DNA of 64,000 nt from Dryomyza anilis (lineage: Eukaryota > Arthropoda > Insecta > Diptera > Dryomyzidae). Within the stretch, counting starts at the first letter, position 1. The number at the start of each line of letters is the position of its first letter. Location: NCBI GenBank assembly GCA_951804985.1, contig OX638133.1, positions 35,241,963 through 35,305,962 on the forward strand, read 5' to 3'. Shown one piece after another: positions 55,523 to 64,000 of the stretch. The notes under the pieces were generated by a model that was not told the origin of the DNA, did no database searches, and worked only from the letters and a program-made list of their open reading frames with translations. The position numbers and the translations under genes were made by a program.

Positions 55523-58500
55523 GCGAGATGGACTTTATTAAATCATCCTTTACTAAACTGAACACCGATAATTACCACCTATGGAAATATAAAATCGAGC
55601 TGATTCTAAAAAGGGAAGGAGCGTGGAAGTGCATCGCCGAAGCAGAACCAAGAGAGCCAGACGTAGCTTATAAGAAGCTTGATGATGCGGCGACTGTAAT
55701 CATTGGATTGTCCGTGGAAGACAGTCAGCTCTTGCTCATCAAGAAATCTAAAACGGCGCGAGAGGCATGGGAGATCCTGCGAAAGCACCATGAGAAGGAC
55801 ACACTCGGAAGCAGCGTGCGTATCATGAGGAGGATCTGCGGCATGAAGTTTTCCGTGCATGACGATATTGCAGAGCATATCATGCAGATGAAAGTCTTGT
55901 TCGAGAAGTTGGAAGCGTTAGGTGAGCAGTTTTCTGAACGTTGGCTAGTAGCTATGTTACTTAGCAGTCTGCCGCCGTCATTCGATACGTTGGTAACGGC
56001 TCTTGAAGCGCGCAAACTGGAAGAATTGACGCTAAATGTTGTCGAAACCAGTTTGATCGACGAATTTCGTCGCCAGTCAGGAGCAGTTGCATCTAATTCG
56101 GCGTTGAAGTCATATGAGCGCAGGGACGATCGAAATGGGAAGAAGTGCAATTTTTGTAAGGCGAGAGGACACATCAAGAAGGATTGTTGGAAGCTGAAGA
56201 AGATGAAGGAGAATAGCGAATCAAATGCGTCGCGAAACAAAGTTAGTGAAAACAATGCTAACTATTGTTTCTCGATGTGTACCGACAAGAGCATTTGGGT
56301 AATTGATTCGGGCGCTACGTGTCACATCAGCGCACGTGCCTCGGATTTCGTCACACTGGACAACACAGTTCGTGAGACAGTTACTGTAGCAAATGGAGAA
56401 TCGGTTGTTTCAAGTGGCAAAGGACTATGTCGTATCAACATGGCCAATTCTGTCGGCGAAAACACTGAAGTCAAGATGCAAGAAGTTTTATTTATTCCAT
56501 CATTTCATGGAAACTTATTATCCGTCGCGAAGATTCTGAAGATGGGTTTCAATTTAATGTTCAAGAACTCGATGTGCAGTATACAAACGAAGAAAGGCAA
56601 GGAGATCGGTGTTGCAGATTCAGCAAACGGTTTATTTCGACTACGGCAGCAGTTAGACCAGAAGGCTCTAGTTGCAGATTGCAAGTCACAGAATTGCATT
56701 CATCATTGGCACAAGGTATTTGGACATCGTGACGTCGAGGCTGTAAGAGCTATGCAAATTGGAAAAGCGGTAAGAGATTTTCATATTATCGACTGCGGTG
56801 TAAAGCGACATTGTGAGATTTGTATTGAGTGTAAAATGACGAAAACGCCATTTAATAAGAAATCCGATTCAAAGACGAAGCGCGTATTAGACCTGATCCA
56901 TTCAGATGTGTGCGGTCCAATGCAAACGGTTACACCTGGTGGAAAACGCTATTTTCTGACTTTTATTGATGACTTTAGTCGGTTCACAGTAGTGTATCTT
57001 CTTCACGATAAAGCAGAAGTTTTCGAAAAAATGCAAAATTTTCTCGAATTAGTCAAGAATAAATTTTCAAGATATCCTTGTATTTTACGGTCCGATAATG
57101 GCGGGGAGTATATTTCGAAAATTATTAAAAATTATCTCGACAAAAGAGGGGTCCGACAACAGTTTACAGTTCCCTATTCTCCGCAGCAGAACGGATTAGC
57201 GGAGAGGAAGAATAGGTCTTTAGTAGAAATGGCCAGGTGTTTGTTAGCTGAAGCTAAATTACCAAATCTTTTTTGGGGCGAAGCAGTAATGACTGCGAAC
57301 TATTTACAGAATCGATTGGTATCTAGTTCGATTCCTTCGACTCCATTTGAACATTGGGAATGCAAAAGACCTGACATTAGTCAATTTCGCATATTTGGCT
57401 CGAAAGCATATGCTTTGATTCCTAAAGAACGGCGTCGTAAACTGGACCGAAAAGCTAAAGTTTTAACTTTCGTGGGTTATGATGAAAATTCAAAGGGCTA
57501 TCGTTTGGTTGATGTTCATACCAAGAAAATTACGATTAGCAGAGACGTCAGATTTTTAGATATCGACGATGTTGCAACAATTAGCATTCCTGAGACGCGT
57601 GGAACAAGTCACGCAGAATTACCAGTAGATCATATATGCTGTAGGAGACATTCTGACGAACAAAGCGACATTAGCAACTTAAATGAGGAAAGCCATGATA
57701 TATTGCCGGAAGATGATTCTTCGTTTCGCAGTCTGAGTGATTGCATTGAACTTGACAGCAGTATATCTGGACCTATTCCAGTTTCCGATACATGCGAAGA
57801 CAACGTTCGCAGGTCCACTAGAAGTAACAAAGGAACTGCACCAGATCGATTTGGTTATAAAACTGTAACGGACGAAGAGACTCTGGTAGTACCAAAGACG
57901 TATAATGAAGCGATTAAGTCAGTACAGCGAGATGAATGGGTTAATGCAATGCAAGACGAAATAGTTTCGTTGAAAAACAATAATACGTGGACATTAGTTA
58001 ATCCTCCACCAAATACTAACATTGTCAGTTGTAAGTGGACTTACAAAATAAAACGAGGCGTCGAGGGAAATGTACAGCAGTACAAGGCACGTTTAGTAGC
58101 TCGTGGGTTCAGTCAAAAGTACGGATATGACTACGACGAGGTTTTTGCTCCAGTTGTGAAGCAGACCACACTACGGACGTTGCTATCGATAGCAGGTGTG
58201 AAGAAAATGACAGTCGTTCATATGGACGTGAAATCGGCATTCCTCAACGGCGAGTTGGATGAAACTATTTTCATGGCACAGCCACCCGGTTTTGAGGAAG
58301 GGAACTCCAAACTTGTCTGCAAACTGAACAAAAGCTTGTACGGTCTGAAGCAGGCAGCGCATGTTTGGAATCAAGCTTTGCACAAAGTTCTTGTTGATGG
58401 AGGATTTGTACAAAGTACAGCTGATCCATGTCTGTACACAAAATGCACCACCAAGGAAGGGCTATTGTATGTTTTAATTTACGTTGATGATATTTTGGTA

Positions 58501-59430
58501 GCCAGCGTCAACATATCTAAGATAGTCGAAGTTGAGAAATTACTTAAAAATAATTTTGACATTAATAATCTTGGAGAAATTCACCATTATCTTGGAATGG
58601 AAGTTTTCAAAGATCGCAATTTTAATTTTAATATACGTCAAAAGAATTACATTATTAATTTGGTGAAAGAATTTGGACTAGAAAATTCTAAAATTTCAAA
58701 ATTTCCTCTAGAGCCAGGATACGGAAAGTCTGAGTCAGAAAACTTATTAAGCAATACAGAATATCAGCGGCTCATTGGATCATTATTATATTTAAGCGTT
58801 AATTCACGGCCGGATATTGCTGCAAGTGTTTCAATTTTAGCTAGAAAAGTAAGCTGCCCAAATCGAGAAGATTGGACAGAACTCAAACGGGTGTTGAAAT
58901 ATTTAAAAGGCACGGCAGATTTTTATCTTAAGTTAAGCACTAAAAACATCAAACCGTATTATCTAACAGGATTCGCAGATGCAAACTGGGCTGAAGACAG
59001 AAACGATCGGAAATCTAATTCTGGTTATATTTTTCAGATTAACGGCGGTACAATTAGCTGGACATGCAAAAAGCAGTCTTGCGTCTCTCTTTCATCTACA
59101 GAAGCTGAATTTATTGCACTGTCTGAAGCATGTAAGGAGGCCATATGGATTCGTCAATTGTTGAGCGATATGCGTTTTCATCAAAACACTCCAACTGAGA
59201 TTTTTGAGGACAATCAAAGCTGTTTGCGCATTATAAAAGATCAGAAGCTTAGCAGTAGAACCAAGCACATCGACACTCGAGTTCATTTCGTGAAGGAGCA
59301 TATTGACCAGAAACACATCGTGTGCACATACTGCCCGAGTGAAGAAATGTTAGCTGATATGTTCACGAAACCACTAAATTCATCGAAGCTGGAGAAACAC
59401 AGATCAAAAGCTGGGTTACAATCAGTTTGA
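55513..59430 (+). CDS. Copia-type Gag-Pol polyprotein, intact
   Basis: A single 1305-codon frame with all Ty1/copia domains in order, encoding what the element needs to package, copy and integrate itself. Gag (about 1-200) is followed by a CCHC zinc knuckle at C212-C225 (CNFCKARGHIKKDC). The protease active site is D265-S-G (WVIDSGATCH). The integrase has an HHCC zinc-binding region (H397/H400 and C434/C437) and a DD35E core at D465, D528 and E564 (SDVCGP, RSDNGGEY, QNGLAER). Reverse transcriptase spans about 824-1070 with YVDD at 990-993. RNase H has D1156, E1199 and D1233. No stop or frameshift interrupts it. The first ATG lies in the primer-binding site; MDFIKSSF at 55528 (Met6) is the more likely start. 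Base composition is markedly less AT-rich than the flanks. It is probably a functional element. Confidence 0.97.
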   Translation: MGPGEMDFIKSSFTKLNTDNYHLWKYKIELILKREGAWKCIAEAEPREPDVAYKKLDDAATVIIGLSVEDSQLLLIKKSKTAREAWEILRKHHEKDTLGSSVRIMRRICGMKFSVHDDIAEHIMQMKVLFEKLEALGEQFSERWLVAMLLSSLPPSFDTLVTALEARKLEELTLNVVETSLIDEFRRQSGAVASNSALKSYERRDDRNGKKCNFCKARGHIKKDCWKLKKMKENSESNASRNKVSENNANYCFSMCTDKSIWVIDSGATCHISARASDFVTLDNTVRETVTVANGESVVSSGKGLCRINMANSVGENTEVKMQEVLFIPSFHGNLLSVAKILKMGFNLMFKNSMCSIQTKKGKEIGVADSANGLFRLRQQLDQKALVADCKSQNCIHHWHKVFGHRDVEAVRAMQIGKAVRDFHIIDCGVKRHCEICIECKMTKTPFNKKSDSKTKRVLDLIHSDVCGPMQTVTPGGKRYFLTFIDDFSRFTVVYLLHDKAEVFEKMQNFLELVKNKFSRYPCILRSDNGGEYISKIIKNYLDKRGVRQQFTVPYSPQQNGLAERKNRSLVEMARCLLAEAKLPNLFWGEAVMTANYLQNRLVSSSIPSTPFEHWECKRPDISQFRIFGSKAYALIPKERRRKLDRKAKVLTFVGYDENSKGYRLVDVHTKKITISRDVRFLDIDDVATISIPETRGTSHAELPVDHICCRRHSDEQSDISNLNEESHDILPEDDSSFRSLSDCIELDSSISGPIPVSDTCEDNVRRSTRSNKGTAPDRFGYKTVTDEETLVVPKTYNEAIKSVQRDEWVNAMQDEIVSLKNNNTWTLVNPPPNTNIVSCKWTYKIKRGVEGNVQQYKARLVARGFSQKYGYDYDEVFAPVVKQTTLRTLLSIAGVKKMTVVHMDVKSAFLNGELDETIFMAQPPGFEEGNSKLVCKLNKSLYGLKQAAHVWNQALHKVLVDGGFVQSTADPCLYTKCTTKEGLLYVLIYVDDILVASVNISKIVEVEKLLKNNFDINNLGEIHHYLGMEVFKDRNFNFNIRQKNYIINLVKEFGLENSKISKFPLEPGYGKSESENLLSNTEYQRLIGSLLYLSVNSRPDIAASVSILARKVSCPNREDWTELKRVLKYLKGTADFYLKLSTKNIKPYYLTGFADANWAEDRNDRKSNSGYIFQINGGTISWTCKKQSCVSLSSTEAEFIALSEACKEAIWIRQLLSDMRFHQNTPTEIFEDNQSCLRIIKDQKLSSRTKHIDTRVHFVKEHIDQKHIVCTYCPSEEMLADMFTKPLNSSKLEKHRSKAGLQSV

Positions 59431-59437
59431 GGAAGGG
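59431..59437 (+). promoter_or_regulatory. Copia polypurine tract
   Basis: GGAAGGG, preceded by the GA of the TGA stop codon, lies directly before the 3' LTR: the expected position of the plus-strand primer. Confidence 0.85.
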
Positions 59438-59618
59438 TGTTAAATATATTCAAACTACTTGTTAAAAAATACTTTGTTAATTATTATTCAAATTTAAACA
59501 TCTATGTTATGAAAAAATATTGACATTTAATTTATATAGAACATATTTTTTCACTTCAAATAAAATATTTAATCTAGAAAGTTTAAATTTGGTTTTGCTT
59601 CATAATAATCCGTCAAGA
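59438..59618 (+). repeat. Copia element 3' LTR, 181 bp
   Basis: Same sequence as the 5' LTR by eye, followed by the GCAAC target duplication (59619-59623). The whole insertion is 55328-59618, 4291 bp. Confidence 0.93.
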
Positions 59619-59623
59619 GCAAC

Positions 59624-59753
59624 CACCAATTAAACATCTTACAAATAGGAAGATAGTTGATGAATATTTGGAAAAGGTACTCCATTAGAATTCGCGGAGT
59701 AATTTTTATTGAATTAAAAGAAAATGAATCAAATGTATTTTTATTTATTCTAG
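59624..59753. other. AT-rich sequence right of the copia element
   Basis: No structure. Ends in a pyrimidine-rich acceptor-like run (TTTTTATTTATTCTAG). Confidence 0.5.
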
Positions 59754-59904
59754 AATTAAAACATTTGCTTGTACATGGTACATCCTGGTATACATCGCCA
59801 TCGTCTTTTTAAATTCTTCGAAGGCAAAATTGTACAACGACTTCAGAATTCTTCGCAGAAGAACCAAGTCCGACCGGCGACGCTATCATCAAAGTAAACT
59901 CTGA
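59754..59904 (+). other. Candidate protein-coding exon, gene unknown
   Basis: After a good acceptor (TTATTTATTCTAG| at 59753) one frame is open for 49 codons to TGA 59902-59904; the other two frames stop early. It reads IKTFACTWYILVYIAIVFLN, a hydrophobic stretch, then a strongly basic part including RILRRRTKSDRRRYHQSKL. A weak donor (GTAAAC at 59894) could also end the exon. Hydrophobic then dibasic composition could fit a secreted or membrane protein, but I do not recognise it, and chance is possible. The segment is less AT-rich than its flanks. Confidence 0.22.
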
Positions 59905-61010
59905 AAAGAAATATTTTCCATCACGTGTTGATAATTTAAATCGCAGGATATTTTATTTTCACTTTTACCATTAAAATGTAATATTTGAGTGGGCACTTTT
60001 TTACACCATTGAATTTACTTAATTGGTAAGGAAAAAGTACGCCATATTCCTTTTTTATGGTAGTTAAATGTCCAAATACCTCAATATTTTACTGCAAATG
60101 TCCAAGAACTCAGGATGTTTGCCACAACTCGTAACTATCTGCATATACATCATATTTAATAAATATTAATGTTTGTTTGAATATTTGCGACAAGGCGTAA
60201 ATTTATAGTTGCAGCAAGACTTTCATAAACATCTTGTTTTCTTAGCGTATCATTAAATACTAGATAATTGACTATTTTTAATAGAAAAAAACTATTAATT
60301 ATATTGTATTTTTTCTGGGTGTATAATTCATTTTCAAAAAAAATACTAATGTCCGTAATCTGAAAATGTTCTTACTTTATATCTAAATTATGCTTATTCT
60401 TATTGCTTACTCAGTTTTTTCTATTACGAAGCGTTTTAGAGAAAAAATCGGTTGAAAACGGCTATTTTTTCAGTAATTTACATATAAAATATACAAGTAT
60501 TTGAAAATTAAACAGTTTTTAACGGAAACTGTGTTGATAGGGCATATTTTAAAAATGAGAACCGATTAAAAAAAGTTAGTAATTTTCATCGTTAGCTTGA
60601 ACTAAGTACTACATAACCATAAATCATTTTCAAAAAAAAAAAAAACAATATTTTCGAGTTAAGATTTAAATATCGAAATAATATTATTTGTCGATATATT
60701 GTAATTAGTATTTACAATTGAAAGAAAATTTGAGTTTACAGTTTTTTGGAAATCTAGTTGTGTAAGAGACTGTTTTTATTAATTATAACAAGTAGCTGAA
60801 AAGAGCCTAAAATATCGATAACAATTTTCTTAAAAACGTTATGTAAAAGAAAAAACTCAGAATGCAGCCATAATAAGAAACCGCAAATTTTATAGAACTG
60901 ATATATGGGAAATAAGTCATGAGAATATTTCAAAAAAATGTCGATGACGTTTAAATACCGTATCATGTCATAAAATTTAATGTCTCTGTTTACCCAGCAA
61001 ACCAAACGAT
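59905..61010. other. AT-rich intergenic sequence
   Basis: No repeat with definable ends and no credible frame. Poly-A tract at 60631-60645. Confidence 0.45.
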
Positions 61011-61019
61011 AATTTTACA

Positions 61020-61170
61020 ATATCGAAACGATATCATTTATAGGCTCAAATTGTCGTTTTCGATAATCTATAATGATATGAAAACGATAGGGTTTTCAAT
61101 AAAAACAAACTTGTCTAAAACGATATCGTTGTTTTTCTCGTTGTAGATATCGAGATGATATCATAAATGA
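61020..61170. repeat. Cluster of AACGATATC/GATATCGTT motifs
   Basis: CGATATC-type motifs recur in both orientations within 150 bp (ATCGAAACGATATCATTTAT, AAAACGATATCGTTGTTTTT, GTAGATATCGAGATGATATC). It directly precedes the foldback MITE. Confidence 0.6.
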
Positions 61171-61210
61171 TAAAATAATACAAAATTCTTCAAAATATAT
61201 TTTCATTAAT

Positions 61211-61787
61211 AAAGGGTTTTTCAATAAGAGCGCTACAAAAGTTTTTTCAAGGGTTTTTCAACAGGGACGCTACAGAAGTAGAGCGACAGGGACAGCAAAC
61301 GACGCCATATTAAAAAATATTTTCAAAACCTGATTATTCCGAAACCCATCGATCGAATTATATGAAATTTACAGTGAAAAATAGGGCATTCAGTGTCTAT
61401 AAAATGCGTCGTGTCAACCGTCTAGGACGCTCCGTTTAGGAGTTATGGCCAATTAAAGAAATTAAAGAAAAATAGATTTTCAAAACCTGATTATTCCGAA
61501 ACCCACTGATCGAATTATATGTAATTTGACATTTCTCTTCAGTAAGGTTTGCCATTTCATGATGGAAAGATATACGAACCAACAACACGTCGACATTATT
61601 AAAATTTACTACCGAAATTCGTATTCGTATATCTTTCCATCTTGAAATGGCAAACCTTACTGAAGAGAAATGTCAAAAGAACGGCAAGAAATATGGCGTC
61701 GTTTGCCGTCCCTGTCGCTCTACTTTTGTCCCTGTTGAAAAACCCTTGAAAAAAAACTTGTGTAGCGCTCTTATTGAAAAACCCTTT
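61211..61787. mobile_element. Foldback MITE, AAAGGGTTTTT ends, carrying satellite sequence
   Basis: Left AAAGGGTTTTTCAATAAGAG, inner GGGTTTTTCAACAGGGACGC, CAGCAAACGACGCCATATT; right arm is the inverse (AATATGGCGTCGTTTGC.GTC, ...CTCTTATTGAAAAACCCTTT). The arms continue inward as GACATTTCTCTTCAGTAAGG / CCTTACTGAAGAGAAATGTC. In the left arm the stretch between CGCCATATT and GACATTTCT is replaced by 61312-61537, which is satellite DNA. The 26.5 kb sister copy lacks it. The minus-strand frames at 61599-61873 are arm translations. Confidence 0.88.
61312..61537 (-). repeat. ~1.4 monomers of the 1-6916 satellite inside the MITE
   Basis: The reverse complement contains GGTTTCGGAATAATCAGGTT, TTTGAAAATCTATTTTTCTT, GGCCATAACTCCTAAACGGA, GCGTCCTAGACGG, and ATTTTATAGACACTGAATGC. 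It starts and ends at the same satellite region (GATCGA...GGTTTCGGAATAATCAGG), so more than one period is present. Confidence 0.93.
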
Positions 61788-62699
61788 ATGATGTAACATA
61801 GTCTGGCATACACTTCCTCTAATGGAAGAACATTTTTCAGCCATTCATCAAATAGATTATAAATTTGTAACATTGATGTTTTGTAAGAATTGAGGAGCTC
61901 ATTTCTAAAACGTGCTATATAAAATGAACTCTGTTTTGAGTAAAAGGCGAAATACTGTTACACCATGGTAGAGTCAAATTTGAACCAAAGTGTCTTTTAC
62001 ACTTTTGATCTTTGTCATATCCTTAGTTTATTCATATTAATTTAAAATAATCGTTTTTGAACCTTATATACGTATGTTAATAAATGCTTTCAAATTTAAA
62101 TAGCATGTTTTTGAAATGAAATCTATATCGGAACCGTTAAACATACTGATGTTTGAAAACAAACAAAAAATGAATTCTTGTATATAAAGTTGACACGGCA
62201 TTTTCGGCGTACGTGTTGTTGTTCGTTGAGAAAACGTGTTCGGGTCGGTAATAATTTTGTTATTTGTAAATTAAATAAATATATAAATTGTGTTACAAAT
62301 AGTAACAGAGTATAATATGGTGCAGTATATAATTTCTGAAACTAAAATGAAAAGACCACAAATAAAAATCAGTGTTTAGATTTTCAAGCAGAATTTGGCA
62401 TGTTTTTTTTACAAAAGCCTCCGTGAATTCCTTGCCTACGCTATGTGCTGTACTGAGACAAACTGTAACTGTACCAAATATAAAGCGCGCCTGGATCGTC
62501 TGGTTTAGCGTCTGCAGGTGCTATTGTGCATTCATTGATGCTGTCACTTGTACTTGCAGTTTTAAACCAATTATTTATTTATGCATTTAAAAATTTGTAT
62601 ATGAATTCTATTATTATAATTTTCCACTGTGCATGTTTTAAGATTTTTAATAAAAATAAATTAAAAAAACAACATTTTATTTTATTTTCAGGATTTTTT
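61788..62699. other. No gene or defined repeat; possible promoter-like patch
   Basis: TTGTATATAAAGTTGACACG at 62178-62197 has a TATA-like motif followed by a less AT-rich stretch to 62250 that ends TCGGTAATA, a possible leader and donor. 62380-62570 is of higher complexity; the 72-codon frame at 62372-62590 has no recognisable domain. Too weak to call a gene. Confidence 0.3.
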
Positions 62700-63075
62700 T
62701 TCAAAAATATTTAAATATGTTTCTTCGCAAACATACTACTTTTTGTACTGAAACAACTGATAAGTTTCACTGGAAACATATTTATATTCAGGTCGTTTAA
62801 AATCATGTTTTAATTTGAACATATTTATGTTTCGGTTCAAATATTTATTTTGTTTGGATGTAGTAATTATTATTTTTCCATTAGAACATACACCATTTTA
62901 AGGGGCAACATTAAAATGTTTCCGGGATATTATAATGTAAGTCAGAGCTCATTACAACACTGTTCAAGCCTCAATACAACCGTGTTTACAAATAAGTTAT
63001 CAGTCAATTATATATTATGTTTACATAAAATTCCAAACATACATGTAAAGCCCTTTTTTTGCAGCGTGTATATAA
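62700..63075 (+). repeat. Interspersed repeat, copy C (diverged) of the 21.0/36.1 kb family
   Basis: Shares the 3' end TTCCAAACATACATGTAAAG then CCCTTTTTTTGCAGCGTGTA with copy A (CCCTTTATTTTGCAGCGTGT). The middle matches the reverse of the 8.9 kb fragment. Confidence 0.55.
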
Positions 63076-63186
63076 AAATGCCGCTCCCCTTTTCCAATTC
63101 CGCCCCATTTTTCACAAAAGCAAGGATTTGTGTGAATTTGGTCCATTTATCTTGTACAGCAAAAGTTACAGTTACGAGCCAAAATT

Positions 63187-63469
63187 TCGCTGGTGCGTTC
63201 GACTACAAGCCGAAAGGTCCCGGGTTCGATCTCAGCGACTGTCAACATCTATTTCATAGAAAACATTTTTCTAACTCACGGCAGTCAATTGCAAACCAAT
63301 GAGAGTAAACAATGCCTATGAAAATCTTTAACACGCCGTTCGGATTCGGCATTAAACTGTGATCCCACCACTTTGAGTACAAATATAACACGCATAGTTC
63401 AAATTGTGGAAAGCTCGACCTAAGTTCTTCACAGGACTGTAGCGCCAAACTATTATTATTATTATTTAG
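63187..63469 (+). mobile_element. tRNA-derived SINE, copy 3 (5' end diverged)
   Basis: Recognisable from TGGTGCGTTCGACTACAAGC and the B box GGTTCGATCT through CGTTCGGATTCGGCATTAAA and CAGGACTGTAGCGCCAAACT to the (ATT)n tail. The A-box end is replaced by unrelated sequence. Confidence 0.85.
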
Positions 63470-63530
63470 TAATCGGTAACAATAAAAATATTAATTTTAT
63501 GTCGCATTCTCAAAAAATCCTTTAATTAGT

Positions 63531-63817
63531 AATAATAATAGTTTGGCACTACAGTTCTATATAAGAACTTAGGCCGAGCTCTCTCACCATTTTGAGCTGT
63601 GCGTGTTATATTTGTACTCAAAGTGGTGGGACCTACAGTTTATTTCCGAATCCGAACGGCGGGTTAGAGCTTTTTCATAGGCAATGTTTTTACTTTCGGA
63701 GGTTTTCCATTTACTGCCGAGAGGTAGCGCGGTATAGAAAAATGTTTCTATGAAAAGATGTTGTTAGCCCCAGTCCAGACTTGAACCGAGGACCTTTCGG
63801 CTCGCAGTCCAACGCAC
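63531..63817 (-). mobile_element. tRNA-derived SINE, copy 4 (5' truncated)
   Basis: Inverted relative to copy 3 and 62 bp from it. On the minus strand it starts GTGCGTTGGACTGCGAGCCG (missing the first ~20 bp with the A box), has the B box-like GGTTCAAGTC, and ends in an (ATT)n tail. Confidence 0.88.
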
Positions 63818-64000
63818 ATCAGATATAATGAGAGCTTTATATATAAGCATAGCATAGTCATAATCTATAATAATGTGTGTAGGGTATAGAAGAAAGCAAA
63901 TAGATAAAGTAATATATAAGAATTAAAATGTCATGAATGTGCATTTTTTGAAAATTCGCTATCACTGTGGGTCGTTGTACCTGCCTGGCTACTAAGCGTC
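63818..64000. other. AT-rich sequence to window end
   Basis: Nothing recognisable. A GTGTAGGGTAT-like motif at 63877 may be a trace of a mini-me end. Confidence 0.4.

Larger units (their letters stand above)
55328..59618 (+). mobile_element. Full-length Ty1/copia LTR retrotransposon
   Basis: Two matching 181-bp LTRs, a tRNA-Met half-molecule primer site, an intact gag-pol frame, a polypurine tract and a 5-bp target duplication. Very compact: the coding frame begins 4 bp (first ATG) or 19 bp (Met6) after the 5' LTR and ends 7 bp before the 3' LTR. Confidence 0.97.

Noticed and set aside
55725..56255. 176-codon minus-strand frame inside the copia element
   Set aside because: Shadow of the Gag coding region on the opposite strand.
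61599..61844. 81-codon minus-strand frame
   Set aside because: Translation of a foldback MITE arm; the 26678-26902 frame is the equivalent in the sister copy.
62178..62250. TATA-box promoter of a gene
   Set aside because: The TATA-like motif is followed by leader-like sequence but no supported coding exon; the AT-rich context makes TATA motifs common.

Overview
This window is AT-rich, repeat-dominated DNA, most likely from a higher dipteran (brachyceran) fly. I cannot name the species. The evidence for a fly is: a copia-type retrotransposon whose primer-binding site matches the anticodon-side half of insect initiator tRNA-Met; many mini-me-type repeats ((TA)n, a conserved core, then (GTCY)n), a structure described from dipterans; an ITmD37E-like mariner relic; and CAA/CAG- and CA-rich simple-sequence islands typical of fly non-coding DNA. 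No complete conserved host gene is visible in 64 kb. The window reads as a gene desert or very large intron(s) filled with nested mobile elements. Three short exon-like stretches are recorded as weak candidates only.

Layout. 1-6916 is a satellite array (monomers mostly 138/139 and 159 bp, with short 83-85 and 112 bp variants arranged in higher-order blocks), cut by the window start. 6917-14059 holds degenerate minisatellites, a non-repetitive island, small MITEs, a reverse mini-me copy and a broken Tc1/mariner element (11953-13209). 14060-15910 has a tRNA-derived SINE, a MITE and a mini-me element. 16071-27480 is dominated by Helitron-like non-autonomous elements that share their ends but carry different internal tandem repeats. 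18541-19080 is a 10-bp A/T satellite. 29698-35195 is a nest of MITEs, a 1.07 kb foldback element and a mini-me element split by a 1229-bp hAT-like insertion with an 8-bp target duplication. 36-45 kb is mixed unique and repeat DNA. 45.5-50.2 kb holds copies of a MITE family with CACAGAAA ends, one of which appears to enclose a ~130-bp tandem array, plus a second SINE. 51.7-52.7 kb is a less AT-rich island. 52.9-55.0 kb is a large inverted-repeat structure enclosing mini-me copies. 55323-59623 is an intact, recently inserted copia-type element with identical-looking 181-bp LTRs and one 1305-codon ORF. 61211-61787 is a foldback MITE that carries about 1.4 monomers of the 1-6916 satellite in one arm. 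63187-63817 is an inverted pair of SINEs.

How it fits together. The only intact protein gene is the copia Gag-Pol polyprotein (Gag, protease, integrase, reverse transcriptase, RNase H), which serves its own transposition. Everything else is non-autonomous, decayed or simple-sequence DNA. The recurring theme is tandem repeats carried inside mobile elements: the satellite unit inside a MITE, a 15-bp minisatellite inside Helitron-like elements, a diverged relative of the satellite inside another Helitron-like copy, and a ~130-bp array inside a CACAGAAA element. The window looks like a good place to study how transposons seed satellite DNA.
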